Shown piece by piece: positions 6,717 through 12,355 of a stretch of 22,110 nucleotides of DNA. Every line of letters begins with the position of its first letter. Position 1 is the first letter of the stretch. Position numbers and translations under genes: made by a program. A model generated the notes under the pieces. That model saw only the letters and a program-made list of their open reading frames with translations. It did no database searches and was not told the DNA's origin. The DNA is taken from the IMG/VR virus record IMGVR_UViG_3300043466_004051, positions 1-22,110 of that record. The stretch is one strand, 5' to 3'. The stretch is from a virus.

Positions 6717-7364
6717 CTACCAGACAGTAAATTCTTCTACTTCTATGCCCTCCATAGCAAAAGCGTATACACCTGTGTGCTTACAACGATACACTCGCTG
6801 ATAGATTGTAGAGTAATTTAGTCCTAATTCTTTGCACAAACTCTTAGCATTATACAGTACTCCCTGATACAGGTACATTGTTTTAGTTACGTGACCTACT
6901 ACAGGTCTTTTACTACGTAGCACCCTAGATGCAGCTATGCGCACTGTTTGTTCCTGCGGGGATACGCAGTCTTTATTCCGTCTACTCTTAGCTACTCCGC
7001 TTTCATCTCGTCCGTTATCGTCTTGCCATCCTAGCGCTAGTTCTTCTTTTCCTATGTGCCGGACTACCATACTACCTGGATTTTGACCCGTTTTTAAGTA
7101 GTACGCAATCCTATGGGCATAAAATAATCCATGTCCCCGCACAGACACTAACCATTTTGCTCCGCTTCTTGAACCAGCTGGTTCACCTATTTTAGCTTTA
7201 CCATTTTTACTAGCGACTTTCCAAACAAGGCCCGAAGGCGATGTACTAGATATCTCGAGCAGCTCTTCAACTATTGGTGGAATGGGGCGTGGAGCTCCCT
7301 TCCTATTGAGCGCGTAGTGCACATCGGTAAGCGGAAGGCAGCGCTGGTATGTCTGAGCAGGCAT
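6717..7364 (-). CDS. Cyanophage-type HNH endonuclease with C-terminal DNA-binding module
   Basis: Probable free-standing homing endonuclease. From ATG 7364 the protein has 215 residues. SGLVWKVASKNGKAKIGEPAGSRS-like text followed by YAHRIAYYLKTGQNPGSMVV and RHIGKEE matches HNH proteins of marine cyanophages in which the usual DH of the HNH motif is RH, so catalysis is uncertain. The C-terminal part (NAKSLCKELGLNYSTIYQRV) looks like a NUMOD-type helix-turn-helix. It is AT-rich, unlike its neighbours, and ends one base from the sigma gene's stop codon. ATG 7445 (GAGG 5 bp upstream) and GTG 7451 would give a longer form; I prefer 7364 because family members begin near MPAQTYQRC and a TATAAATA box lies at 7416-7409. 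Confidence 0.75.
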   Translation of the reverse strand: MPAQTYQRCLPLTDVHYALNRKGAPRPIPPIVEELLEISSTSPSGLVWKVASKNGKAKIGEPAGSRSGAKWLVSVRGHGLFYAHRIAYYLKTGQNPGSMVVRHIGKEELALGWQDDNGRDESGVAKSRRNKDCVSPQEQTVRIAASRVLRSKRPVVGHVTKTMYLYQGVLYNAKSLCKELGLNYSTIYQRVYRCKHTGVYAFAMEGIEVEEFTVW

Positions 7365-7408
7365 ACAGGTCTCTGAGGTACCCCACAAGCATACCCCCCT
7401 ACAACTTT

Positions 7409-7416
7409 TATTTATA
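7409..7416 (-). promoter_or_regulatory. TATAAATA box upstream of the HNH gene
   Basis: On the minus strand the octamer TATAAATA lies 45 bp before ATG 7364, with no -35 box. TATAAATA is the T4-type late promoter sequence. It could mean that the HNH gene came from a T4-like cyanophage with its own promoter; chance in an AT-rich stretch is also possible. Confidence 0.35.
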
Positions 7417-7460
7417 TACAGTTTTTCTAGCCCAGGATGTGACATATCCACCTCTAGCCC

Positions 7461-7543
7461 AGTCTCACTGCGACGCAGGGCGAGACCAAACTTGCGACAC
7501 GATGAGACTCATGCCCCTCAGGTGCGACGCATGAGACTCACTG
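7461..7543. promoter_or_regulatory. Cluster of three TGCGWCGCA / TGAGACTCA sites
   Basis: Two direct copies, TGCGACACGATGAGACTCAT (7493-7512) and TGCGACGCATGAGACTCAC (7523-7541), and one inverted copy, AGTCTCACTGCGACGCAG (7461-7478), lie just upstream of the first TTGACA. The core ATGAGACTCAT at 7502-7512 is a perfect 11-bp palindrome. This arrangement is typical of operator or activator sites and could control both the rightward promoters and the leftward HNH gene. Confidence 0.55.
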
Positions 7544-7550
7544 GGGTGGC

Positions 7551-7579
7551 TTGACAGCCGCGCGGCGCCATGCCAGACT
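7551..7579 (+). promoter_or_regulatory. Tandem promoter-like element P1
   Basis: TTGACA (7551-7556), 17-bp spacer ending in TGC (7571-7573), then CAGACT (7574-7579). The perfect -35 box and extended -10 TGN support it; the -10 hexamer is weak. A hairpin follows at once. Confidence 0.5.
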
Positions 7580-7588
7580 GACCTCACG

Positions 7589-7609
7589 CGCGCACATCAT
7601 GCGCGTTTT
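7589..7609 (+). terminator. Short hairpin with T-run after P1
   Basis: CGCGCA (7589-7594), loop CATCA, TGCGCG (7600-7605), then TTTT. A 6-bp GC stem with a short T tract right at the expected 5' end of the P1 transcript; it may be an attenuator or end transcripts from upstream. Confidence 0.4.
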
Positions 7610-7642
7610 CAGCTCTCACTGCAACCACCTTCGGCGGATTGC

Positions 7643-7671
7643 TTGACAGCTGGTTGCCCTTGTGCAATGCT
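7643..7671 (+). promoter_or_regulatory. Tandem promoter-like element P2
   Basis: TTGACA (7643-7648) preceded by TTGC, a 17-bp spacer ending in TGC (7663-7665), then AATGCT (7666-7671). The layout matches P1 and P3. Confidence 0.5.
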
Positions 7672-7685
7672 TCATGGCATCGGGA

Positions 7686-7737
7686 GCGCAGCCACCCCGC
7701 GGAGCCTAGGCCTCAGGTCAGCTCTCCGTGGCTGCGC
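7686..7737 (+). other. Long inverted repeat, 10-bp stem
   Basis: GCGCAGCCAC (7686-7695) is the exact reverse complement of GTGGCTGCGC (7728-7737). The 32-nt interior contains further complementary words (GGAG/CTCC). No T-run follows, so it is a structural element of an RNA from P1 or P2 rather than a terminator. Confidence 0.6.
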
Positions 7738-7762
7738 GCCGGTACCGGCTCCGGCCGGTTGC

Positions 7763-7792
7763 TTGACAGATCGGCACCCCACGTGCCACACT
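7763..7792 (+). promoter_or_regulatory. Tandem promoter-like element P3
   Basis: TTGACA (7763-7768) preceded by GTTGC as in P2, an 18-bp spacer ending in TGC (7784-7786), then CACACT (7787-7792). It would start the hairpin-dense transcript at about 7799. Confidence 0.5.
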
Positions 7793-7794
7793 TC

Positions 7795-8295
7795 CTTCAG
7801 TTCAGAACCACCAATGCATTAAGCGCAACAGCGCAGCCGATAAAGCGCGGCCGGCCGGGCGGATCCCGGAGCTATAGCAGCAGTGCGCCCAAACTGACTG
7901 GGCGCTAGCTCTTGCACCTCACGGACGGCCTGCTCGGATCACACCGAGCACGAGGACCGTCGCCGAGATACCCGAACGCCGTAACAGCTGGCGATAGAGG
8001 GTGAGGCGACCAGTACCCGATGGCTGGGGGCAAGCAAGCGAACGCGGAACCTCCTGCAGGAGGGCGCACTGCATGTGTTTTTACCGATCCCGCTGCTGCA
8101 GGGGGATCAACGCTGCTCCCGACAGGGATCACAGCGGGTGCACCGGCCCCTTAACGCCCGGTCTGCAGATACGCCCATAGGGCAGCCCGCCGCTCCGGCT
8201 TCACTAGGACGGCCAAGCCCCGGCACACGGCTCTGCCGGGCACAAACCATCTCCCCCAGAAGTTCCCCCTGGCGCACTGCGTCCGGGGGTCTTTT
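7795..8295 (+). ncRNA. Candidate structured RNA or leader, about 500 nt
   Basis: Between P3 and an intrinsic terminator there is no plausible protein gene but many compact hairpins: GCGC/GCGC (7823-7834); CCGGG/CCCGG (7855-7869); a two-part helix GAGCTA (7869-7874) with TAGCTC (7906-7911) stacked on GCGCCC/GGGCGC (7885-7905); GACGG/CCGTC around GCTCGG/CCGAGC (7924-7961); CGCC/GGCG (7977-7993); GCG-CCTCC/GGAGG-CGC (8044-8067); GATCCC/GGGATC (8086-8108) competing with CCCGCTG/CAGCGGG (8132-8138); GCCC/GGGC (8173-8183); CCCGGCA/TGCCGGG (8219-8240). No tRNA T-loop, tmRNA tag or RNase P core was found. It may be a large phage ncRNA or an antitermination leader; the boundaries are inferred from the promoter and terminator. 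Confidence 0.5.
8265..8295 (+). terminator. Intrinsic terminator before the accessory operon
   Basis: CCCCC (8265-8269) pairs with GGGGG (8285-8289), continued inside by GGCGC/GCGTC with one wobble, then TCTTTT. It lies 44 bp before the first gene of the rightward train, and no promoter is visible between them. Confidence 0.7.
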
Positions 8296-8323
8296 GGCTG
8301 AGGTGCTTTGCATCTCACGTCCC

Positions 8324-8341
8324 CAAGCTGTGTCCAGCATG
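8324..8341 (+). promoter_or_regulatory. Start-codon hairpin CAAGCTG...CAGCATG
   Basis: CAAGCTGTGTCCAGCATG ends in the start codon at 8339. GCTG and CAGC pair around a 4-base loop. The same 18-bp layout with a different centre precedes the start at 9597, so it may govern initiation in the absence of a Shine-Dalgarno sequence. Confidence 0.4.
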
Positions 8342-8554
8342 CGTTTCAATTCCCGCCGCGCCGATGTCACCGGCTATCTCGAATTCATCTGGATCGAGAA
8401 AGATCTCCCCGGCGTCAACCCTCAAGCCATCGCCCTGATCACGGATACGACCGACGGCCGCTTCCACGGCATGTATGGCCTCCAAACCGTGGCCGGCCCC
8501 ACCGTTTCCGCAGTCAAGGCAGAGCTGTTCGCCCTCATCGAGGCCGGCCAGTGA
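8339..8554 (+). CDS. Hypothetical protein, 71 aa
   Basis: First gene of the accessory train. The frame is open upstream but passes through the terminator, so ATG 8339, next to the start-codon hairpin, is used. Beta-prone YLEFIWIEKDL and ALITDTTDGRFHGMYGLQT followed by the helix VSAVKAELFALIEAG suggest a small alpha/beta protein. Not recognised. The next gene overlaps it by GTGA. Confidence 0.7.
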   Translation: MRFNSRRADVTGYLEFIWIEKDLPGVNPQAIALITDTTDGRFHGMYGLQTVAGPTVSAVKAELFALIEAGQ

Positions 8555-8781
8555 TCACCGAGCACGCCACCGCCGAGCACTTCGCTCGCTGGGAGTCCCA
8601 CGCGGCAACGCTGGACGCCTACTCCCTCCGCTACATCGTGGCCGACTGCCACCAGGCCGCCGCCGGTATGCGCGGCTGGAATCCCGCCCGTGAGGGCTAC
8701 TACCTGGACCAAGCCGCCACCTATGGCATGGAGCTAACGCGCCGCAACCGCTCCCTGCCTCCCGCCCTCCGCCACCGCTGA
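8551..8781 (+). CDS. Hypothetical protein, 76 aa, GTG start
   Basis: GTG 8551 overlaps the previous stop as GTGA. The product is helical (FARWESHAATLDAYSLRYIV, then CHQAAAGMRGWNPAREGYYL) with a run of aromatic and charged residues. It resembles small phage and prophage proteins with a DCxxAAxAMRGWNPxxEGYYxDQ pattern, for which I know no function. Encoded just ahead of the 119-residue protein. Confidence 0.7.
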   Translation: MITEHATAEHFARWESHAATLDAYSLRYIVADCHQAAAGMRGWNPAREGYYLDQAATYGMELTRRNRSLPPALRHR

Positions 8782-8782
8782 C

Positions 8783-9142
8783 ATGTCCGCCCACAACTCC
8801 GCCATCCATGCCTTCCTTTGGGCCGACAGCAACGGCCCCGGCACCCGTATCAGCAACGACCTGATGCACCGCATCGGCGCCGATTGGGAGCGCTTCCGCG
8901 AAGCCGCCGAAGCCCTCGGCTTCGACGCCACCGAGCACCGCGCTACTGCCATCGACCCCACCGAGGGCGATGAATGGGACTACGCCGCCCACGATTTCAT
9001 CCTCACCCGCAACCACCACGGTGCCGGCTTCTGGGATGGCGACTGGCACGCCCCCTGGGGCGAGCGCCTCACCGCTCTAGCCCACACATTCCCCGAGCTC
9101 GAGTCCTATCTCGACGACAACGACATCCTCCGCCTCTATTGA
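8783..9142 (+). CDS. Conserved phage protein with LTRNHHGAGFWD motif
   Basis: A 119-residue acidic protein. The segment HDFILTRNHHGAGFWDGDW (about residues 69-87), followed by LTALAHTFPELESYLDDN, matches a small protein widespread in phages of diverse bacteria, usually written HDFWLTRNxHGAGFWD; its function is unknown to me. The invariant aromatic, histidine and aspartate residues suggest a defined ligand-binding surface. It starts one base after the previous stop (TGACATG), the spacing seen again before the next gene. Confidence 0.8.
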   Translation: MSAHNSAIHAFLWADSNGPGTRISNDLMHRIGADWERFREAAEALGFDATEHRATAIDPTEGDEWDYAAHDFILTRNHHGAGFWDGDWHAPWGERLTALAHTFPELESYLDDNDILRLY

Positions 9143-9143
9143 C

Positions 9144-9347
9144 ATGCAGACCCACTTCCGCGACCCCGCTACCCCGCCCGTCTCCCCCGAGCAACTCCGC
9201 TCCGTAGGTGTGGACCCCACCGACCTCTACTGGTCCGGCACCTTCCGCTCGTGGCGCCTCTCCGGCCCCATCGCCACCCGCTCTCCCTACTTCACCACCG
9301 GCCAGATCCTCCACGAGCTCGGCCTGACCCCTCACCCCGACGCCTGA
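9144..9347 (+). CDS. Hypothetical protein, 67 aa
   Basis: Small proline-rich protein with a WSGTFRSWRL core and a C-terminal helix (TGQILHELGL). Not recognised. Starts in the TGACATG arrangement after the preceding gene; similar codon use to its neighbours. Confidence 0.6.
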   Translation: MQTHFRDPATPPVSPEQLRSVGVDPTDLYWSGTFRSWRLSGPIATRSPYFTTGQILHELGLTPHPDA

Positions 9348-9349
9348 CC

Positions 9350-9517
9350 ATGCTCCTAATCGACACCTCCACCGGCACCGTGCTCACCGCCGAGCACTGC
9401 GTTCTCCTCCCGGATGACGCCCTAACCGAGGCCGAATGGGACGCCCTCGACTCCATGTCAGACAGCGAGGCCGCTGATCTCGGCCGCCTGCGCGGCACCC
9501 CCATACTCCCCCGCTGA
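9350..9517 (+). CDS. Hypothetical protein, 55 aa, acidic
   Basis: Begins MLLIDTSTGTVLTAEHCVLL, then a strongly acidic helical part (TEAEWDALDSMSDSEAADLG). Start ATG 9350 lies two bases after the previous stop; a longer in-frame start would overlap the previous gene by about 100 bp. The opening resembles small phage proteins that begin with a DxxTGxV beta hairpin and end acidic. Function unknown. Confidence 0.6.
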   Translation: MLLIDTSTGTVLTAEHCVLLPDDALTEAEWDALDSMSDSEAADLGRLRGTPILPR

Positions 9518-9523
9518 ATCGCC

Positions 9524-9564
9524 CCCGGAGCTCCACCCCTTCTATGGGCGGGCTCCCTGGGCGC
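9524..9564 (+). other. Imperfect inverted repeat in the gap before the 239-aa gene
   Basis: GGAGC near 9529 pairs with GCTCC near 9553, with CCCC/GGGC words inside. It lacks a T-run, so I do not call it a terminator. Confidence 0.3.
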
Positions 9565-9581
9565 CTCGCCCCTTCCCTTCA

Positions 9582-9599
9582 CAAGCTGTAGACAGCATG
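9582..9599 (+). promoter_or_regulatory. Second start-codon hairpin CAAGCTG...CAGCATG
   Basis: CAAGCTGTAGACAGCATG has the same 18-bp frame as the element at 8324-8341, differing only in the three central bases, and ends in the start codon at 9597. Confidence 0.4.
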
Positions 9600-10316
9600 T
9601 CCCGCAAACCTCGCGGCTTCATCGTCGATCGCGGTCTCTCCCCGATCGACGGCGAGCCCTACATCGCCGTGCTCGTTCTCGAATCCGAGAACGCCAAGAC
9701 CGGCAACATGTGCCAAGTCTTCATCCTCCGCCCGGACGTGCCTCCGCTGGAGGCCATCGCGTCTGGCGCCGACCGCACCATCTGCGGCGATTGCCCGCAC
9801 CGCCGTCGCTGGTCTGACGAACTGCAGCGATACGTCCGCTCCTGCTATGTCGACGTGGGCAAAAGCGTCGGCAGCGTCTACCGCGCCCTCACCCGGGGCT
9901 CTTACCCCGAGTACGACCCCGCCCTACACGCCCGCTATATCCGCGGCCGCCGCATCCGCTGGGGTGCCTACGGCGACCCCGCCATCCTCACCGAGTCCGT
10001 CGTTCGCACGTTGACCGCCCTAGCCGACGGCCACACCGGCTACAGCCACCAGTGGCGCCACGACTGGGCGCAATGGTGCCGCGGTCTATTCCAAGCGAGC
10101 TGTGACTCCTTCGCCGACTACCTCGCCGCATCTGACATGGGCTGGCGCACCTTTGCCGTCGTGCCCCAGGGCAGCGCCCCCTACAGCGGCAAGCTCTGCC
10201 CCGCCACCGCCGCCGACTCGCAAGCGCAGTGCCTTACCTGTCGCCTCTGCGACGGCGCCAAGACCGACATCTTCGTAGAAGCCCACGGCGTCGGCGCCGC
10301 CTACGTCAACGCATGA
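9597..10316 (+). CDS. Conserved phage protein of unknown function, 239 aa (DUF7227-like)
   Basis: Matches a family common in tailed phages. Recognisable stretches are ENAKTGNMCQVFILRPDVPP, LEAIASGADRTICGDCPHR with a CxxC pair, SCYVDVGKSVGSVYRA, RWGAYGDPAIL, TGYSHQWRHDW, GWRTFAVVPQG and a final cysteine set LCPAT, CLTCRLCDG, then IFVEAHG. The cysteines suggest one or two zinc sites. No enzymatic motif is evident; I believe this is DUF7227 but cannot check. It follows a 79-bp gap and a start-codon hairpin, and the next gene overlaps it by ATGA. Confidence 0.75.
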   Translation: MSRKPRGFIVDRGLSPIDGEPYIAVLVLESENAKTGNMCQVFILRPDVPPLEAIASGADRTICGDCPHRRRWSDELQRYVRSCYVDVGKSVGSVYRALTRGSYPEYDPALHARYIRGRRIRWGAYGDPAILTESVVRTLTALADGHTGYSHQWRHDWAQWCRGLFQASCDSFADYLAASDMGWRTFAVVPQGSAPYSGKLCPATAADSQAQCLTCRLCDGAKTDIFVEAHGVGAAYVNA

Positions 10317-10501
10317 CCCGCAAACCCCGCACCACCACCACCATGACCCGCCCCCGCCGCCCCACCCCTCCCTGGGTCCGCGCCGAACACATCGCCGGAC
10401 TGTGCCTCGGCCTGGCCCTCGCCGCCATGGCCGTCGACTACGGCTACCAGCGCCCCAGCGACACACTGCGCCCCACCCCCACCCTCTACACAGGCCCATG
10501 A
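10313..10501 (+). CDS. Small single-span membrane protein, 62 aa
   Basis: A basic N-terminus (TRKPRTTTTMTRPRRPTPP) is followed by one hydrophobic segment, IAGLCLGLALAAMAVDYGY (about residues 28-46), and a short polar tail. The positive-inside rule puts the N-terminus in the cytoplasm. Starts in an ATGA overlap. A role in lysis or host membrane change is possible but has no support here. Confidence 0.6.
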   Translation: MTRKPRTTTTMTRPRRPTPPWVRAEHIAGLCLGLALAAMAVDYGYQRPSDTLRPTPTLYTGP

Positions 10502-10704
10502 CCGACACCCCCGATCCCCGCCCCCTCTCCCCCCGCGACCCCGAGCCCGACGCTCCACCCATCCGCGTCTGGCACTTCCTCTCCGCCGACCTCGAACACG
10601 AGCACTGGGTGGAGGACCCCACCGAGGTCGAGCCCCTCCTCATCGAGTACGCCACCCGCGCGCAGCCCTACACCCTCAACCACTACGTGGAAGATCCGCA
10701 CTAA
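10498..10704 (+). CDS. Hypothetical protein, 68 aa, acidic
   Basis: Proline-rich start, then VWHFLSADLEHEHWVEDPTE with several histidines, aromatics and acids. Not recognised. ATGA overlap with the membrane protein gene. A short inverted repeat GCAGC-AAA-GCTGC (10707-10719) follows its stop. Confidence 0.6.
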   Translation: MTDTPDPRPLSPRDPEPDAPPIRVWHFLSADLEHEHWVEDPTEVEPLLIEYATRAQPYTLNHYVEDPH

Positions 10705-10764
10705 CTGCAGCAAAGCTGCTAACTTCCTTGCGCTCCTCACCGATCCTTGCTAAACATCACGCAG

Positions 10765-11109
10765 ATGCGTAACCCGACCCGCACAACCCGCACCTACAGC
10801 CCCACCGGCGCCATCGGCCGCCGTCTCACCGCAGCTCACGAGCTGCAACTCCAATCGCAGCGCATCACCGCTGAGCTCACCGCTCACCGCACCTGGCTCT
10901 GCGACCGCATGGAGCGCCTCGACCTCGACCGCATCGAGCAGGGCGACCTCATCGTCACCCGCAAACTTCGCCACCGCTGGACTTACACCCCCGAGACCGA
11001 GGCCGCCATGGAGGCCCTCCGCAAAACCCAACTCCGCGAGCAGGCCGAAGGCCTCGCCACCGACTCCCCCACCGTCTACGTCGCCCTCACCACTCAGTTC
11101 CTGCCATGA
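10765..11109 (+). CDS. Hypothetical helical protein, 114 aa
   Basis: A long heptad-rich helix (LTAAHELQLQSQRITAELTA, then MERLDLDRIEQGDLIV) followed by LRHRWTYTPETEAAMEALRK. It looks like a coiled-coil phage protein; I do not recognise a named family. ATG 10765 is preferred over an in-frame TTG at 10747. It is preceded by a 60-bp gap without a clear promoter, and the next gene overlaps it by ATGA. Confidence 0.65.
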   Translation: MRNPTRTTRTYSPTGAIGRRLTAAHELQLQSQRITAELTAHRTWLCDRMERLDLDRIEQGDLIVTRKLRHRWTYTPETEAAMEALRKTQLREQAEGLATDSPTVYVALTTQFLP

Positions 11110-11300
11110 GCCTCACAGCCCTCTCCCCCACCGAGCTCCACCACACCGTCACCGCCATGGAGCGCCACGGCGGCGGCTTCTGCCGCGCCCTCGCCGCCGC
11201 CTGGTACGTCGCCGACCCCAGCAACAAGCGCCGCCTCGAGAACGCCTTCAACCACATCCTCGAGGACTTCGCCCCCGGCTCTTACTTCTACAACCGCTGA
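11106..11300 (+). CDS. Conserved small phage protein, 64 aa
   Basis: MERHGGGFCRALAAAWYVAD followed by PSNKRRLENAF matches a short protein seen in many phages and prophages (pattern GGxFCxALAxAWxxADxxNxxRLxxAF). Function unknown to me. Likely a compact helical bundle. ATGA overlap with the preceding gene. Confidence 0.7.
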   Translation: MSLTALSPTELHHTVTAMERHGGGFCRALAAAWYVADPSNKRRLENAFNHILEDFAPGSYFYNR

Positions 11301-11304
11301 CCCC

Positions 11305-11466
11305 ATGCGCATCATCACCCTTCAAGTCGTGCGCGAGCACGGCACCGAGCCACGCCTTGCCGTTCAAGTGGACGGCCGCCGTGGCGTCCCTTCATTCCTC
11401 GCCCCTGAGGACGTTGGCACCTGGATCCAGGGCTTCATCGCCGCACTCCCCCCGCTGGAGGACTGA
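11305..11466 (+). CDS. Hypothetical protein, 53 aa
   Basis: ATG 11305 to TGA 11464-11466. Two beta-prone segments (RIITLQVVREHG, RLAVQVDGRRG) and a helix (DVGTWIQGFIAAL). It fills the space between neighbours with a 4-bp gap on the left and a TGATG overlap on the right, and its codon use matches theirs. Not recognised. Confidence 0.65.
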   Translation: MRIITLQVVREHGTEPRLAVQVDGRRGVPSFLAPEDVGTWIQGFIAALPPLED

Positions 11467-12077
11467 TGCGCCGCTTCACTCTCACGCCTGGAACTGCCAA
11501 ACCTGAATGGTTGGCTGTACCAATACCAAGGTACGCTCACTTATACGAGGTCTCTAGTGCTGGACAAGTTAGAGCGCTAGACAGATTCGTAATAGACAAG
11601 CTTACGGGTATTAAGCGCTCGCACAAAGGACGGATAATTACACCGAAACAGTCTGGCCGGTACCTAGGCGTTTCGCTATTCGACCATCCGGACTCCACTC
11701 GTTTTTACATACACCGACTTGTAGCCCTTGCGTTCATTCCTAATCCCGATAACAAGCCCTGTGTTAATCACAAAAACAGAGACCGTTATGACAACCACGT
11801 CGAAAACCTGGAGTGGGTTACTTATCAAGAAAACTCACAGCATCTTATCTCATCTGTTGACTATGTGCCACCACGAGCGGTCAAAGGCGAGGATAGTCCC
11901 TCGGCGAAACTCAACGCTGAAGTTGTCGAGCAACTTCGCTTGTCCTGGGAGCCAGGGGCGCCTATTGGGAGCTTGGCTAGGCTGTACGGTGTTAGCCACA
12001 GGGCGCTATACCAAGCACTTAGCGGGAATACTTGGAAGCACGTTGCTCCTAAACGTGCAGTTAACTGGCCACACTAG
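11466..12077 (+). CDS. NUMOD4-HNH homing endonuclease
   Basis: Free-standing homing endonuclease, 203 residues. NUMOD4 spans about 14-60 (EWLAVPIPRYAHLYEVSSAG). The HNH motif follows: HRLVALAFIPNP (H83), CVNHKNRDRYDNHVENLEWV with N101, H102, N110 and N114, then QENSQH. The C-terminal part (SPSAKLNAEVVEQLRL, then SLARLYGVSHRALYQALSG, then TWKHV) is the helix-turn-helix usual in these enzymes. The gene is clearly AT-richer than its surroundings except for the first 11 codons, which look like local sequence. It sits between a gene that ends in TGATG and an RlpA-like gene whose start it seems to have displaced. Confidence 0.9.
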   Translation: MRRFTLTPGTAKPEWLAVPIPRYAHLYEVSSAGQVRALDRFVIDKLTGIKRSHKGRIITPKQSGRYLGVSLFDHPDSTRFYIHRLVALAFIPNPDNKPCVNHKNRDRYDNHVENLEWVTYQENSQHLISSVDYVPPRAVKGEDSPSAKLNAEVVEQLRLSWEPGAPIGSLARLYGVSHRALYQALSGNTWKHVAPKRAVNWPH

Positions 12078-12339
12078 GCCAGTAACAGCTACTACTTATC
12101 ACTCTTATTATCACGGCCGCATCACCTATTGCGGCCAGACCTACCAGCACTGGGGCGTCAGCGCCGCCCACCCCTGGCTCCCCTGCGGCACCCGAGTGCG
12201 CGTCTCCCACCGAGGCCGCACCCTCACGGTGCCCATCACCGACCGCTGCGACTGCGCAAGTTTGGATCTCAGCGCCGGCGCCGCCTACCGCCTCGGCGTT
12301 CCGCTCGATGGCATCGCCTCCGTGCACATCTCTTACTGA
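12055..12339 (+). CDS. Small RlpA-like double-psi beta-barrel protein, start disturbed
   Basis: The 94-residue product is almost only an RlpA/DPBB domain: TYHSYYHGRITYCG, SAAHPWLPCGTRVRVSHRG, VPITDRCDCASLDLSAGAAY, LGVPLDGIASVHIS. RlpA proteins bind or cleave denuded peptidoglycan; the conserved D of TDR and the D of LDLS are present. Three cysteines in place of usual residues may form a disulfide. It has no signal peptide. GTG 12055 lies inside the HNH gene (23-bp overlap); the natural start seems lost or replaced by the HNH insertion, so the gene may be 5'-altered. The stop is next to the TGAGTCTCATGAGTCTCAC repeat. Confidence 0.7.
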   Translation: MQLTGHTRPVTATTYHSYYHGRITYCGQTYQHWGVSAAHPWLPCGTRVRVSHRGRTLTVPITDRCDCASLDLSAGAAYRLGVPLDGIASVHISY

Positions 12340-12355
12340 GTCTCATGAGTCTCAC
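12337..12355. promoter_or_regulatory. Tandem TGAGTCTCA repeat spanning a start codon
   Basis: TGAGTCTCA (12337-12345) is immediately repeated as TGAGTCTCA (12346-12354). The reverse complement, TGAGACTCA, is the core found near 7.5 kb and resembles the inverted repeat at 2811-2824. The ATG of the next gene (12345) lies at the junction. Confidence 0.4.

Larger units (their letters stand above)
7365..8338. other. 974-bp region without a convincing protein gene
   Basis: The longest gap in the window. The few ORFs here have compositions unlike proteins and run through promoters and hairpins. From left to right it holds the HNH gene's upstream region, a cluster of GAGACTCA-type sites, three promoter-like elements each followed by a hairpin or structured segment, a hairpin-dense block and a strong terminator. 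These are listed separately. Confidence 0.7.

Noticed and set aside
7639-7908. 89-codon + frame in the regulatory region
   Set aside because: It runs through promoter P3 and several hairpins, and its composition is unlike a protein.
7905-8132. 75-codon minus frame in the regulatory region
   Set aside because: Proline/glycine-rich reading of hairpin DNA without start signals or motifs.
7440-8338. tRNA, tmRNA or RNase P RNA
   Set aside because: No T-loop GGTTCRA-type sequence, no tag-peptide frame and no conserved RNase P core were seen on either strand.
10708-10764. Promoter TTGCGC-N17-TAAACA before the 114-aa gene
   Set aside because: Both hexamers match the consensus at only about half their positions, which is no better than chance.
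11466-12077. Group I intron around the HNH gene
   Set aside because: The HNH frame fills nearly the whole AT-rich segment, leaving no room for a ribozyme core.
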